Assembly: GCA_934365155.1 (NCBI GenBank)
Contig: CAKRMZ010000001.1
Coordinates: 55,050 to 119,049 of the forward strand
DNA length: 64,000 nucleotides
Reading direction: 5' to 3'
Source of the DNA: an uncultured Eubacteriales bacterium
Lineage (GTDB): Bacteria > Bacillota > Clostridia > Oscillospirales > CAG-272
In this document: piece after piece, positions 1-7,917 of the stretch
How the letters are laid out: every line of letters begins with the position of its first letter
How positions within the stretch are numbered: position 1 is the stretch's first letter
Notes under the pieces: model-generated
What the model saw: only the letters and a program-made list of their open reading frames with translations
Database searches by the model: none
What the model was told of the DNA's origin: nothing
Program-made: the position numbers and the translations under genes

Positions 1-15
1 GCGAAAAAAATTCAT
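1..15 (-). CDS. Start of a second ABC transporter permease (partial)
   Basis: Only the first five codons (M-N-F-F-R) lie in the window, read right to left from an ATG at 15..13. A strong Shine-Dalgarno (GAAGGAGGGG, read on the minus strand, positions 30..21) sits immediately after the stop codon of the upstream permease gene, so the two are translationally adjacent. In dipeptide/oligopeptide importers the OppB/DppB gene is normally followed by OppC/DppC, so this is inferred to be the second permease. The identity rests on operon position alone. Confidence 0.6.
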
Positions 16-30
16 ACTGACCCCTCCTTC

Positions 31-1017
31 TTACGAGATACGCACGCGCGGATCGACCACCGCGTACAAAACATCGGATATAAGATTTCCGAGCAGTGTC
101 AGAACTGCAAGGAAGGTAAGATAAAACATTGAAAACGGGATATCGCCGTTTATCATGGCATAGTAAGAGGCGTAACCGATACCGGGTATCGAATAAAGGG
201 TCTCGGTAATAAGCGCACCCGAGAAAAGGCCGGGGAGCGATCCGCCGATAATGGTAACAAGCGGTATAAGGGTATTGCGGAAGGCGTGATGATAAATGAC
301 CTTCTTTTCGGGCAGTCCCTTAGCACGCGCGGTACGAATATAGTCGGCGTTAAGCACCTCAAGCATATTGGTGCGGGTATATCTCATAAGCGAGCCTATA
401 TTGATAACAACGATCGTAACGATAGGCAGGACAAGGTGGTGTGCCATATCAAAGAATTTTCCGATAGATGAAAGCTGCGCATAATCGCGGCCCGTGAGAC
501 CGAAAAGATCGAACCATCCGAGCTTTACGGAGAATACCAGTTTGAGCAGCGACGCAAAGAAAAAGGTCGGCAGCGATATTCCCGCCAAAGCAAGTATCGA
601 TATGGTATAATCGGTTTTTGAATACTGTTTTGTAGCAGAGATAATACCGAGAGGAACAGCAATGATTACCTCAAAAACCATAGCTATTGCACCCATAATG
701 AAGCTGACCCATATAGTATCGTTGAACTTCTGGAGCACCGGAACAGTGTAAAACCAGGAATCACCGAACTGACCGCGGATGATATTCCACATCCACGCAA
801 AGAATCCCACAACGATTCCCTTGTCCATATTGTACATTTGGGTGAGTTGCGCCATCCATTCCTCGTAGCTCTTGGAATTGGGCTGCATTGACTTCTGCCT
901 TGCCATATTTTCTATGTAAGAGGTCGGCAGGCATCTCATTAAAACATATATGATAAAGGCGACGAAAAAGAGTATTATCACCGAAATCAACAGTCGCTTA
1001 ACTATGTATTTTCGCAA
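31..1017 (-). CDS. Peptide ABC transporter permease, OppB/DppB family
   Basis: Inner-membrane permease of a peptide (class 5) ABC importer, 328 residues, the usual family length. It begins with a cytoplasmic M-R-K-Y followed by a membrane segment (VKRLLISVIILFFVAFIIYV), then the BPD_transp_1 region with at least five further hydrophobic segments. The EAA-loop signature is visible around 'ADYIRTARAKGLPEKKV', the site that contacts the ATPase. The start codon is TTG at 1017..1015, chosen because GGAGGATC lies about six bases upstream and no ATG is better placed. The gene lies downstream of the binding-protein gene, separated by a 290-base gap with a strong hairpin. No ATPase gene is in the window; it is expected beyond the left edge. 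Confidence 0.93.
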   Translation of the reverse strand: MRKYIVKRLLISVIILFFVAFIIYVLMRCLPTSYIENMARQKSMQPNSKSYEEWMAQLTQMYNMDKGIVVGFFAWMWNIIRGQFGDSWFYTVPVLQKFNDTIWVSFIMGAIAMVFEVIIAVPLGIISATKQYSKTDYTISILALAGISLPTFFFASLLKLVFSVKLGWFDLFGLTGRDYAQLSSIGKFFDMAHHLVLPIVTIVVINIGSLMRYTRTNMLEVLNADYIRTARAKGLPEKKVIYHHAFRNTLIPLVTIIGGSLPGLFSGALITETLYSIPGIGYASYYAMINGDIPFSMFYLTFLAVLTLLGNLISDVLYAVVDPRVRIS

Positions 1018-1244
1018 AGTGATCCTCCGTTCTTGAATTTAATCGACCCGTGTGGTAAATGGCTCTTGCGCAGCATTTGCTTTTTTCTCATAACAAGGAT
1101 AAGCACACCTTCCGATGCTCATCCGGAATACGGTTTTGTTCTTCGTCCGGCACACTGCCCGACACCTCAAAACGCCGAATGCACAAAGCACATTTTATGA
1201 GATGATAATTGAAAACCTCTATTCCGGACAAGCAACTGAAGCTA

Positions 1245-1266
1245 CCGGAGGGCAAAAGCCCTCCGG
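1245..1266 (-). promoter_or_regulatory. GC-rich hairpin between binding protein and permease
   Basis: A perfect 9-bp stem (CCGGAGGGC / GCCCTCCGG) with an AAAA loop lies 42 bases after the binding-protein stop codon on the minus strand. No T-run follows it, so it is not a full intrinsic terminator. Such hairpins between a highly expressed binding-protein gene and its permease genes usually stabilise the upstream message or attenuate downstream transcription. The rest of the gap (1018-1307) shows nothing else that I can support. Confidence 0.55.
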
Positions 1267-1307
1267 CACCCCTGCTGCATTTTTATAAGTATGTTCCGTT
1301 ACGGAAA

Positions 1308-3605
1308 TTACTTAAGTTCGACCTTCTCGATCTCGCTGAGCCAGCCGTAGAAAGTGGTGATATCAGGAGTTACGGTGTCCATATTCACACGCTCTGTTGA
1401 GAATATAACAGCGTTCTGTCTCTGATATACCGGAATCTCAACTGCCCAATCAATAACCTTGTCAAGGCAAGCCTTGTACATAGATTTACGATAGGTCTGG
1501 TCTGTTGAAGAGCGGGCATCTAAGATAAGCTTATCAAGCTCAGCATCGGCGATGCAGTACATATAGTTGGAACCGCCTTGGCCAGGACCGCCTATGGGGT
1601 TCTTCTTGTTGCCGAGGTCTTCCGTGTGGTTTGCAACATCGGAGTAGTAGATCTGATACATATCCGGATCAACGGTAGCGCCCCAAGCAGCAGCCCAAAG
1701 AGCAACCTGGTGAGCCTCGATGGCAGTCCAGAGCTCGGTAGAGTTGGTGAGGTCCTTGATGATCAGGTTGATGCCGATGTCGGCAAGAGCCTTTTTGGAC
1801 TCGGTGTAGATCATAAACGAAGGATGATCGCCCGAACCGTCGGCGGGAATCCATGCCTCATACTCAAGCTTTGCGCCATTCGGAGCAGCAGTAACCTTGC
1901 CGTCGGTGACGGTGTAGCCTGCAGCCTCAAGGAATCCGAGAGCAGCCTTCTTGGCAGCCTCATACTTGTCCTCAGCCTTCATATCGGAGGTGTAGATATC
2001 ATTACCGTTTACATCGGTAGAGAAAGCAAACTTATAACCATCATCGGAAGCACGAGGCGCAGCCCATGAAGTATCGGAGATCGGGTAGTTGATAACCGAT
2101 GCGAGCTCGCCGTAGTAAGAGTCGATCGCAAGATCTCTGTACACACTGAAGATGGTACCGAACGCCCTACGAAGGTTCTTGGAAGCTTCGGATCCGGGCT
2201 GATTGTCAACGCTCATAACGATAGAGTTCATACCGATATAGCCGTATCCCAAATTGCTTACGAGGTCGGTAGTGATCTTGTCGCCGACAAGTCCCTTATT
2301 GCCGTTTGTCTTGCTTATAGACTCGGCAGTGGTCTTCTTCATGGAAGGATCGGTGATGTCGATAGTGCCGGTGGTAACACCGTTGAGCTTATCGTCATCA
2401 GAGAGGCATTCCTGGAAGTTTACATACTTCGTCTTCGGAGCGCCGAGATAGTAGTTCTTGTTTGCTTCGTAGTTGATAACGCCCTTTTCAAACTTAATGA
2501 ATTTGTAAGGACCTGCGCCCATAGGCTGAGTGGTCTTCGCACGGACAGGAGTAAGGTCGCCCTTATCGAATCCGAACTTGTTGTTGTCGTAGTCGTATTT
2601 TTCCTTCGCACCGTAGTAGTGGAGCGGAGCGATATAAATGCCGAGCTGATAGATAGCAGCTGCGTCTATCTCAGTGAGGGTTACACGCATCGAATAGTCA
2701 CCGGTCTTCTGAATACCGGCGATGTTAGCGGCTGATTCGCCTGTCTGAACACCGGCTCTGAACTCGTTGCCGAGAGCTGCGATGGTAAGATCTTTTCTCG
2801 AAGAACCTGCAGATTCGGTCTCCTCTGCCTTTTTCTCGTCACCTTCGAAGTTATCAACGATAGCCTTCCAAAAGTCGGCAGCGGTTGCGTTCTCATCCAG
2901 TTCGTAGCCCCAGTTTGCTGCGCAAGCCGCAACAGAATCGGTGCTGGCATTATAATTGTTTGCCTTGCAGTAATCAACGATAGACTGTGCAAAGTCGACA
3001 CCGGAATTATTGTTGTAATAATCCCAGAACTTGTTATACTGTTCTTCGGTGAAGTAATCGGTAGCGGTGTATCCGTCTTTGCCTGCCTTGAAGATGAGGT
3101 CACCGCGGCTTTCGATACCTGCGCGGTATTCTTTAATGCCTTCGATAGGAAGAGCATAAAGAGTGCTGTTGCCTTCGTATGTAGGATCGCAGAGAACATA
3201 CATAGAGAAGATAACATCATCTATTGTGAGCTTTTCACCGTCGGAAAACTTGAGGTCTTCGCGGAGCTTAAAGTCATAATAGACCTTACCGGTATCCTTG
3301 TCCTCGGTAATAGTGAGATCAGCGGGACCGTAATAAGTATAATCGGTTCCGTTGTAAGCCTTAGTCTCACCCTTAATACCCTTGAGGATAATCGCACCCG
3401 TACGATCGGAGGTGAGCAAACCGAGCTGCGTCATTACATAAGCATCTTGGTCATATGCAGTCTCCGCAAAGAAAGGTGAGAATTTGCTGCTGAACGGGGA
3501 ATAACCCACAACCAGCGTGTCGTTCTTCTTCTTGCAGCCGACGAAAAGACCTGCGACCGTAAGAAGTGCAAGAACGAATGAAAAGATTCTTATTGCGCTT
3601 TTCAT
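1308..3605 (-). CDS. Peptide ABC transporter substrate-binding lipoprotein (family 5)
   Basis: Extracellular solute-binding protein (SBP_bac_5 type) that would capture oligopeptides and deliver them to the downstream permeases. Residues 1-23 form a lipoprotein signal ending in the lipobox LFVGC, with Cys24 as the lipidation site followed by a charged KKKND stretch. The class-5 features 'LVVGYSPFSSKFSPF', 'DLTITEDKDTGKVYYDFKLREDLKFSDGEKLTIDDVIFS' (read in parts) and 'GAGPYKFIKFEKG' are visible. At 765 residues it is longer than the usual 500-600. The extra length is a mid-protein insertion at roughly residues 170-290, rich in charged and Asn/Tyr residues, as seen in some clostridial paralogues. 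The ATG is preceded by AAGGAGAAAAG. Substrate is not predictable. Confidence 0.93.
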   Translation of the reverse strand: MKSAIRIFSFVLALLTVAGLFVGCKKKNDTLVVGYSPFSSKFSPFFAETAYDQDAYVMTQLGLLTSDRTGAIILKGIKGETKAYNGTDYTYYGPADLTITEDKDTGKVYYDFKLREDLKFSDGEKLTIDDVIFSMYVLCDPTYEGNSTLYALPIEGIKEYRAGIESRGDLIFKAGKDGYTATDYFTEEQYNKFWDYYNNNSGVDFAQSIVDYCKANNYNASTDSVAACAANWGYELDENATAADFWKAIVDNFEGDEKKAEETESAGSSRKDLTIAALGNEFRAGVQTGESAANIAGIQKTGDYSMRVTLTEIDAAAIYQLGIYIAPLHYYGAKEKYDYDNNKFGFDKGDLTPVRAKTTQPMGAGPYKFIKFEKGVINYEANKNYYLGAPKTKYVNFQECLSDDDKLNGVTTGTIDITDPSMKKTTAESISKTNGNKGLVGDKITTDLVSNLGYGYIGMNSIVMSVDNQPGSEASKNLRRAFGTIFSVYRDLAIDSYYGELASVINYPISDTSWAAPRASDDGYKFAFSTDVNGNDIYTSDMKAEDKYEAAKKAALGFLEAAGYTVTDGKVTAAPNGAKLEYEAWIPADGSGDHPSFMIYTESKKALADIGINLIIKDLTNSTELWTAIEAHQVALWAAAWGATVDPDMYQIYYSDVANHTEDLGNKKNPIGGPGQGGSNYMYCIADAELDKLILDARSSTDQTYRKSMYKACLDKVIDWAVEIPVYQRQNAVIFSTERVNMDTVTPDITTFYGWLSEIEKVELK

Positions 3606-3765
3606 TTTCTTTTCTCCTTAAATAAGATTTTATAATTATCAAACCTTACCGGTTTGAAATTACCACAGTTATCGGGAGAAAGCGTTGATGATGCTTTTTA
3701 CCGTTCGGTGTGCCCTTTCCCGATAAGGCACCCCCGAAAGGGTCGGTCGGAACCGACAAAAAGGA

Positions 3766-4314
3766 TCAGGTATCTTTTTTGGCGGGCGGGATCTTAACAA
3801 ACTTTTTTTTGCGAAAGCATTCGGCCGCCGCGAACGAAAGCGTTGCCGCCGCAAGCTTCAACACGATATAGATCACCGTTTCCGCTACCCTTTTTTCGAT
3901 GCCGTTCAACGCGATATAAACACCTGTGCAAACGGCACCTGCCGCCGCAAAGCCCGCGGCGCAGAAGAGAAAGATGGGAATTCTTTTCACGCTCTTCACA
4001 TAAATGTATTCACGAAGCGGTTTTTCTGAACGAAGCACCTTTACCGTGGCAGCATCTGCCAGCAGAACTGCTATCAGTTCAAAGAGCAACGGCAAAACAA
4101 CATAAAAGCAATTTGTTGATCCTTCGGCGGAAATGCATCCGCTCGCCGCCGAAACAGCGGTTATAACGGTCATTGCCGCTCCCAACGATCGGCAATAGGA
4201 CTTGACATTGCCGTTTTCAGGCTCATAACGGGTACCGCCGTAGAGGTATCCGCCGTTTTCATCGGCAACAAAGTCATTAAGATAAGCCCGTCTTCCGCCC
4301 TTATTATTAAGCAT
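3766..4314 (-). CDS. Small integral membrane protein, unknown function
   Basis: A 182-residue protein with an N-terminal soluble stretch of about 45 residues (YLYGGTRYEPENGN region) and then about four hydrophobic segments ('LGAAMTVITAVSAAS', 'FYVVLPLLFELIAVLLA', 'IPIFLFCAAGFAAAGAVCTGVYIAL', 'VIYIVLKLAAATLSFAAAE'), ending in a Lys-rich tail. I do not recognise the family. Its ATG begins one base after the stop codon of the M3 peptidase gene, so translation is almost certainly coupled. The pairing suggests, without proving, a role beside the peptidase or the peptide importer downstream. Confidence 0.72.
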   Translation of the reverse strand: MLNNKGGRRAYLNDFVADENGGYLYGGTRYEPENGNVKSYCRSLGAAMTVITAVSAASGCISAEGSTNCFYVVLPLLFELIAVLLADAATVKVLRSEKPLREYIYVKSVKRIPIFLFCAAGFAAAGAVCTGVYIALNGIEKRVAETVIYIVLKLAAATLSFAAAECFRKKKFVKIPPAKKDT

Positions 4315-4315
4315 A

Positions 4316-6019
4316 TCAGGTTACTCCCGTGAGGTCGAAGCTCTCAAGCCACTTTTTTGCATCGGTACAAACGCCCGCGAGGCATTTTTCGTCAAACGGG
4401 CTTTCGAGGCCTGCATTTTCAAGCAGCTCGGTAAAGACTCTGCTTCCGCCCTGGCTCGTGTATGCCATGTAATGCTTCCAGGCATCGGGGAGATCCTTTT
4501 GTATCATCGCCCAGAACTGGAGAGCCACCGTTTGTGCAAGGCAATAATCGATATAGTAGAAGGGGCTTGAGTAGATATGGTGTTGTCTCTGCCAGCCCTC
4601 GCCGTCGGCATAGAACGGAATGTCTCCGTCCAATCTGAGCCAAGGCATATACACACCGAGGAGCTTCTTCCACACCGCGTGGCGCTCGGCAGGTGTCATA
4701 TCGGGCTTTTCATAGACCTCATGCTGGAAATGGTCGACCATGGTACCGTAAGGAATAAAGGTTACGGAGCCGGCAAGGTGACTGTAGTAGAACTTACGGG
4801 TGTCCTTACCGAAGAATCCTTCCGCCCAGGGCCATGAGAAGAATTCCATTGACATTGAATGGACTTCGCATCCCTCAAGGCTCGGCCATATGGTCTCCAT
4901 AGGTATACGCTTACGGTTGAGCCAATCGGCAAAGGCATGTCCCGCCTCATGTGTAACGGTTTCAACATCGTTCCTTGTGCCGTTGAAGTTGGCAAAGATG
5001 AAGGGAACTTCATAATCATAAAGGCTTGTACAATATCCGCCGCCGGCTTTCCCTTCGGTTGAAAGAAGGTCAAGCAGCTCGTTATCGGTCATTATCTTGA
5101 AGAACTCGGCAGTTTCGGGCGAAAGCTCATTATAGAACTTCTTTGCGTGTTCCACGATCGCGTCGGCATCGCCGCAGGGGTTCGGATTGCCCGAACGGAA
5201 CATAAGAGCCGCGTCCGCAAAACTCAGAGGATACTCCTTACCGAGGCGCTTTGCCTGTTCACGGTAAATCTCATCCGCGATGGGAACAAGGTGTTTTACG
5301 ACCGCAGAGCGGAATTTTTCGACATCGCTCTTTGTATAGCAGTTTCTGCCCATACGGTAATAGCCGAGGGTCGTATATCCCTCATAACCGAGCTTTTTGC
5401 CCATACCGTCGCGCAGGTGGGTAAGGCTGTCGTAGATGCCATCAAGCTGATCCTGATGCTCCTTATACCACTTACCCTCTGCCTTCCATGCGGCAAGGCG
5501 GCGATCGTCATCGGGATCGTTTTTGAAAGGAGCGAGCTGAGATATCGTGTATACTCCGCCTTCGAAAGGGATCTTAGCGGAGGCAAGCAGCTTTTCATAT
5601 TCCTGAGTGAGATCGTTTTCCTTCTGAAGATCCGATATTATTTTCGCGGAGAATGTCTTGAGACTGATCTCGGCGTTTACGAACATAATGTCGCCGTATT
5701 CATCTGCAAAATCCTTACGGAAAGGACTTTTCAGCATTGCTGCGGTCCAATTCTGGGTATACTCCTCGAGTTCGGGACCGGCGGCGTTCCAAAATTTTTC
5801 TTCATTATCATAGAACTCATCTCGGGTATCTATTGAATGGCGGATACTCACAAGAGTGGAGAGGGTATATACCTTTTTAAGAAGTGTTTCCTTTTTCAAG
5901 AATATTTCTTTTGCCTCGGAATAGCTCTTTGCATTTTCCAAAGCTTCAGTAAGACCTTTCAACTCGCTTTTTACGGCTTCAACATTCGGTCTTGCATACG
6001 GCATTTCACTGAATTTCAT
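4316..6019 (-). CDS. pepF: M3 family oligoendopeptidase
   Basis: Cytoplasmic zinc metallopeptidase of family M3 (thimet/oligoendopeptidase F group) that cleaves short peptides. The active-site motif HEAGH ('VTHEAGHAFADWLN') is intact, and the second zinc ligand region 'SLEGCEVHSMSMEFFSWPW' follows. I placed the start at ATG 6019..6017 (M-K-F-S-E-M), 17 codons inside the longest open frame, because GGAGGTGC sits about eight bases upstream; this gives 567 residues, normal for the family. It precedes the membrane-protein gene by one base and lies upstream of the peptide importer genes, consistent with import followed by intracellular hydrolysis. Confidence 0.93.
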   Translation of the reverse strand: MKFSEMPYARPNVEAVKSELKGLTEALENAKSYSEAKEIFLKKETLLKKVYTLSTLVSIRHSIDTRDEFYDNEEKFWNAAGPELEEYTQNWTAAMLKSPFRKDFADEYGDIMFVNAEISLKTFSAKIISDLQKENDLTQEYEKLLASAKIPFEGGVYTISQLAPFKNDPDDDRRLAAWKAEGKWYKEHQDQLDGIYDSLTHLRDGMGKKLGYEGYTTLGYYRMGRNCYTKSDVEKFRSAVVKHLVPIADEIYREQAKRLGKEYPLSFADAALMFRSGNPNPCGDADAIVEHAKKFYNELSPETAEFFKIMTDNELLDLLSTEGKAGGGYCTSLYDYEVPFIFANFNGTRNDVETVTHEAGHAFADWLNRKRIPMETIWPSLEGCEVHSMSMEFFSWPWAEGFFGKDTRKFYYSHLAGSVTFIPYGTMVDHFQHEVYEKPDMTPAERHAVWKKLLGVYMPWLRLDGDIPFYADGEGWQRQHHIYSSPFYYIDYCLAQTVALQFWAMIQKDLPDAWKHYMAYTSQGGSRVFTELLENAGLESPFDEKCLAGVCTDAKKWLESFDLTGVT

Positions 6020-6128
6020 AAAAAGCACCTCCGTACATGACGGTTTACATCGTGGGGGATTATCTGACACGATTCGTTAAGCGTCGACATAAAAATAATT
6101 ATGCTCCGCCAAGATACAATATATTAAT

Positions 6129-6184
6129 AAATTATTGGTTATTATTGATAAATTATTGATAATTTATTGATTAATTATTGATTA
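6129..6184. repeat. A/T-only phased direct repeats upstream of the M3 peptidase
   Basis: About five imperfect copies of an (A)ATTATTGAT-like unit recur with an 11-12 bp period in the 560-base gap between the ATPase and peptidase genes. They lie about 110-165 bases upstream of the peptidase start. A period close to one helical turn suggests intrinsic curvature or an UP-element-like role, but it may simply be low-complexity DNA. Apart from this and the terminator below, I see nothing else in 6020-6581. Confidence 0.5.
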
Positions 6185-6426
6185 AATTATATCACAAAAA
6201 CTGAAAATTGCAATATTAAAATTACATAAAGACCCTAATTTATTCTTCAAGTTGACATTTTTTCACATTTTTATGCATTGATTATACACCTGCACCTTGC
6301 AAATTTTGCCGTATCGCGCGGTGCAAAACACCGTCTGCGACAAGGTTCGGGCACGACTTGGCAATTTACAATCGATGACCATCATATACATATCTACCGC
6401 AACGCTGCCCGATCGACAATAAGCCG

Positions 6427-6468
6427 AAAAAGACCACACAGCCGACATTGTAGTCAGTTTGTGTGGCC
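6427..6468 (-). terminator. Rho-independent terminator downstream of the UgpC-like ATPase
   Basis: On the minus strand GGCCACACA pairs with TGTGTGGTC across a 19-base loop, followed directly by TTTTT. One pair is a G-U wobble on the minus-strand RNA and would be an A-C mismatch on the plus strand, which identifies the direction. Confidence 0.8.
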
Positions 6469-6581
6469 TTTCTGCTGACACCGCTTGAGGTCGTCACTCG
6501 AAAATTATCGTTGTTTGCAACAATCCTTAAGTGAACGCTCCGAAATGCTGTGCCTTTTCTTTTATTTCTTGTCTTATTCGA

Positions 6582-7694
6582 TTAATGCAAAATGCACTGT
6601 TCGGAATCTTTGTCGAACAAGTGGATGCGGGAAGTATCAAATGCAACCTTCACGCTGTCGCCCGAACGCGCCTGTGAACGCGGAGAAACGCGTGCCGTCA
6701 GATTCTGTTCGCCTACCTTGAGGTAGAGGAAAATCTCAGATCCCATTAACTCCGTCAAATCTACATAAGTATCTACCAGAGCGTCTGTCATCTGGCTGGT
6801 ATAGATCGGTTCGTCATGAATGCACTCCGGACGGATACCGGCAATAACTTCTTTTCCGAAATAATCAGCTAACTCCGGAGCATTTGCTTTGTCTGCCGGA
6901 AGTTTTACAGAACTTCCCTCAAATTCAAGATATGCGCCGTCTTCTTTCTTGGTCAACGTGCAGGGGATAAAGTTCATTTGAGGAGTTCCGATAAAGCCTG
7001 CTACGAACAAGTTCACCGGTTTATCGTAAAGATTTTGAGGGGTATCAATCTGCTGAATGAAACCTTTTCTCATAACGACGATACGGGTAGCCATCGTCAT
7101 AGCTTCCGTCTGGTCATGCGTTACGTAAATAAAGGTGGTACCGAGTTTTTTGTGGATTTTGGTAAGCTCGGTTCTCATTGTAGCACGAAGTTTTGCATCC
7201 AAGTTGGAAAGCGGTTCGTCCAAAAGGAATACTTTCGGATCGCGGACAATTGCACGGCCAAGCGCAACACGCTGTTTCTGACCACCGGAAATTGCTTTCG
7301 GACGTCTGTCCAACAAATCGGAGATATTCAAAATGCGTGCAGCCTCTTCAACCTTGCGTTTGATTTCCTCTTTGGGAACTTTACGAAGCTTCAGACCGAA
7401 TGCCATGTTGTCAAATACGGTCATGTGCGGATACAATGCATAGTTCTGGAACACCATCGCGATGTCGCGGTCCTTCGGTGCAATATCGTTGACCAACTTA
7501 TCGCCGATGAAAAGTTCGCCCTCGGTAATTTCCTCAAGTCCTGCGATCATACGAAGAGTCGTTGATTTACCGCAACCGGAAGGTCCGACAAAAACGATAA
7601 ATTCCTTATCCTTGATGTCAAGGCAGAAGTCGGATACTGCGACCACTCCGCCCGGATATTTTTTATAAATATGTTTGAGTGAAAGGCTTGCCAT
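6582..7694 (-). CDS. ugpC: ABC transporter ATPase, UgpC/MsmK/MalK family
   Basis: ATP-hydrolysing subunit of carbohydrate (CUT1) importers, 370 residues as expected. It shows Walker A 'GPSGCGKST' (residues ~37-45), Q-loop 'MVFQNYALYPHMTV', signature 'SGGQKQRVALGRA', Walker B 'VFLLDEPLSNLD' and the switch His in 'YVTHDQTEAMTMA'. A C-terminal TOBE/OB-type regulatory region follows from about residue 240. The start is supported by GGAGG upstream. No sugar-binding protein or permease gene is adjacent, so it is a monocistronic shared ATPase of the MsmK/MsmX type. A weak promoter (TTCCAA-17-TATAAT) can be read about 80 bases upstream on the minus strand. Confidence 0.93.
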   Translation of the reverse strand: MASLSLKHIYKKYPGGVVAVSDFCLDIKDKEFIVFVGPSGCGKSTTLRMIAGLEEITEGELFIGDKLVNDIAPKDRDIAMVFQNYALYPHMTVFDNMAFGLKLRKVPKEEIKRKVEEAARILNISDLLDRRPKAISGGQKQRVALGRAIVRDPKVFLLDEPLSNLDAKLRATMRTELTKIHKKLGTTFIYVTHDQTEAMTMATRIVVMRKGFIQQIDTPQNLYDKPVNLFVAGFIGTPQMNFIPCTLTKKEDGAYLEFEGSSVKLPADKANAPELADYFGKEVIAGIRPECIHDEPIYTSQMTDALVDTYVDLTELMGSEIFLYLKVGEQNLTARVSPRSQARSGDSVKVAFDTSRIHLFDKDSEQCILH

Positions 7695-7917
7695 TGGTTT
7701 CCTCCTAAAAATTGTTTATAAGCTTGACAATCTCTAAAGATTAAAAACACATTTTTGTTTTATAACACTTAGATATTATAGCAGAAATGATCCGGTTTTG
7801 GAAGTGGCTTTTTCCCTAAAATTATTTCATGTGCTTTGTGCAATATGTACAATTTTTTTAAATAAATCATGTACAGCCGTCATTTTGTGCCAATTGATTT
7901 TTTTAATTTATTAAAAT

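Noticed and set aside
1578..2069. 163-codon plus-strand open frame inside the binding-protein gene
   Set aside because: It is an antisense shadow of a clearly conserved lipoprotein gene and encodes no recognisable protein or ribosome site.
5147..5836. 229-codon plus-strand frame inside the M3 peptidase gene
   Set aside because: Antisense shadow of a conserved enzyme; its hydrophobic look follows from the complementary codons.
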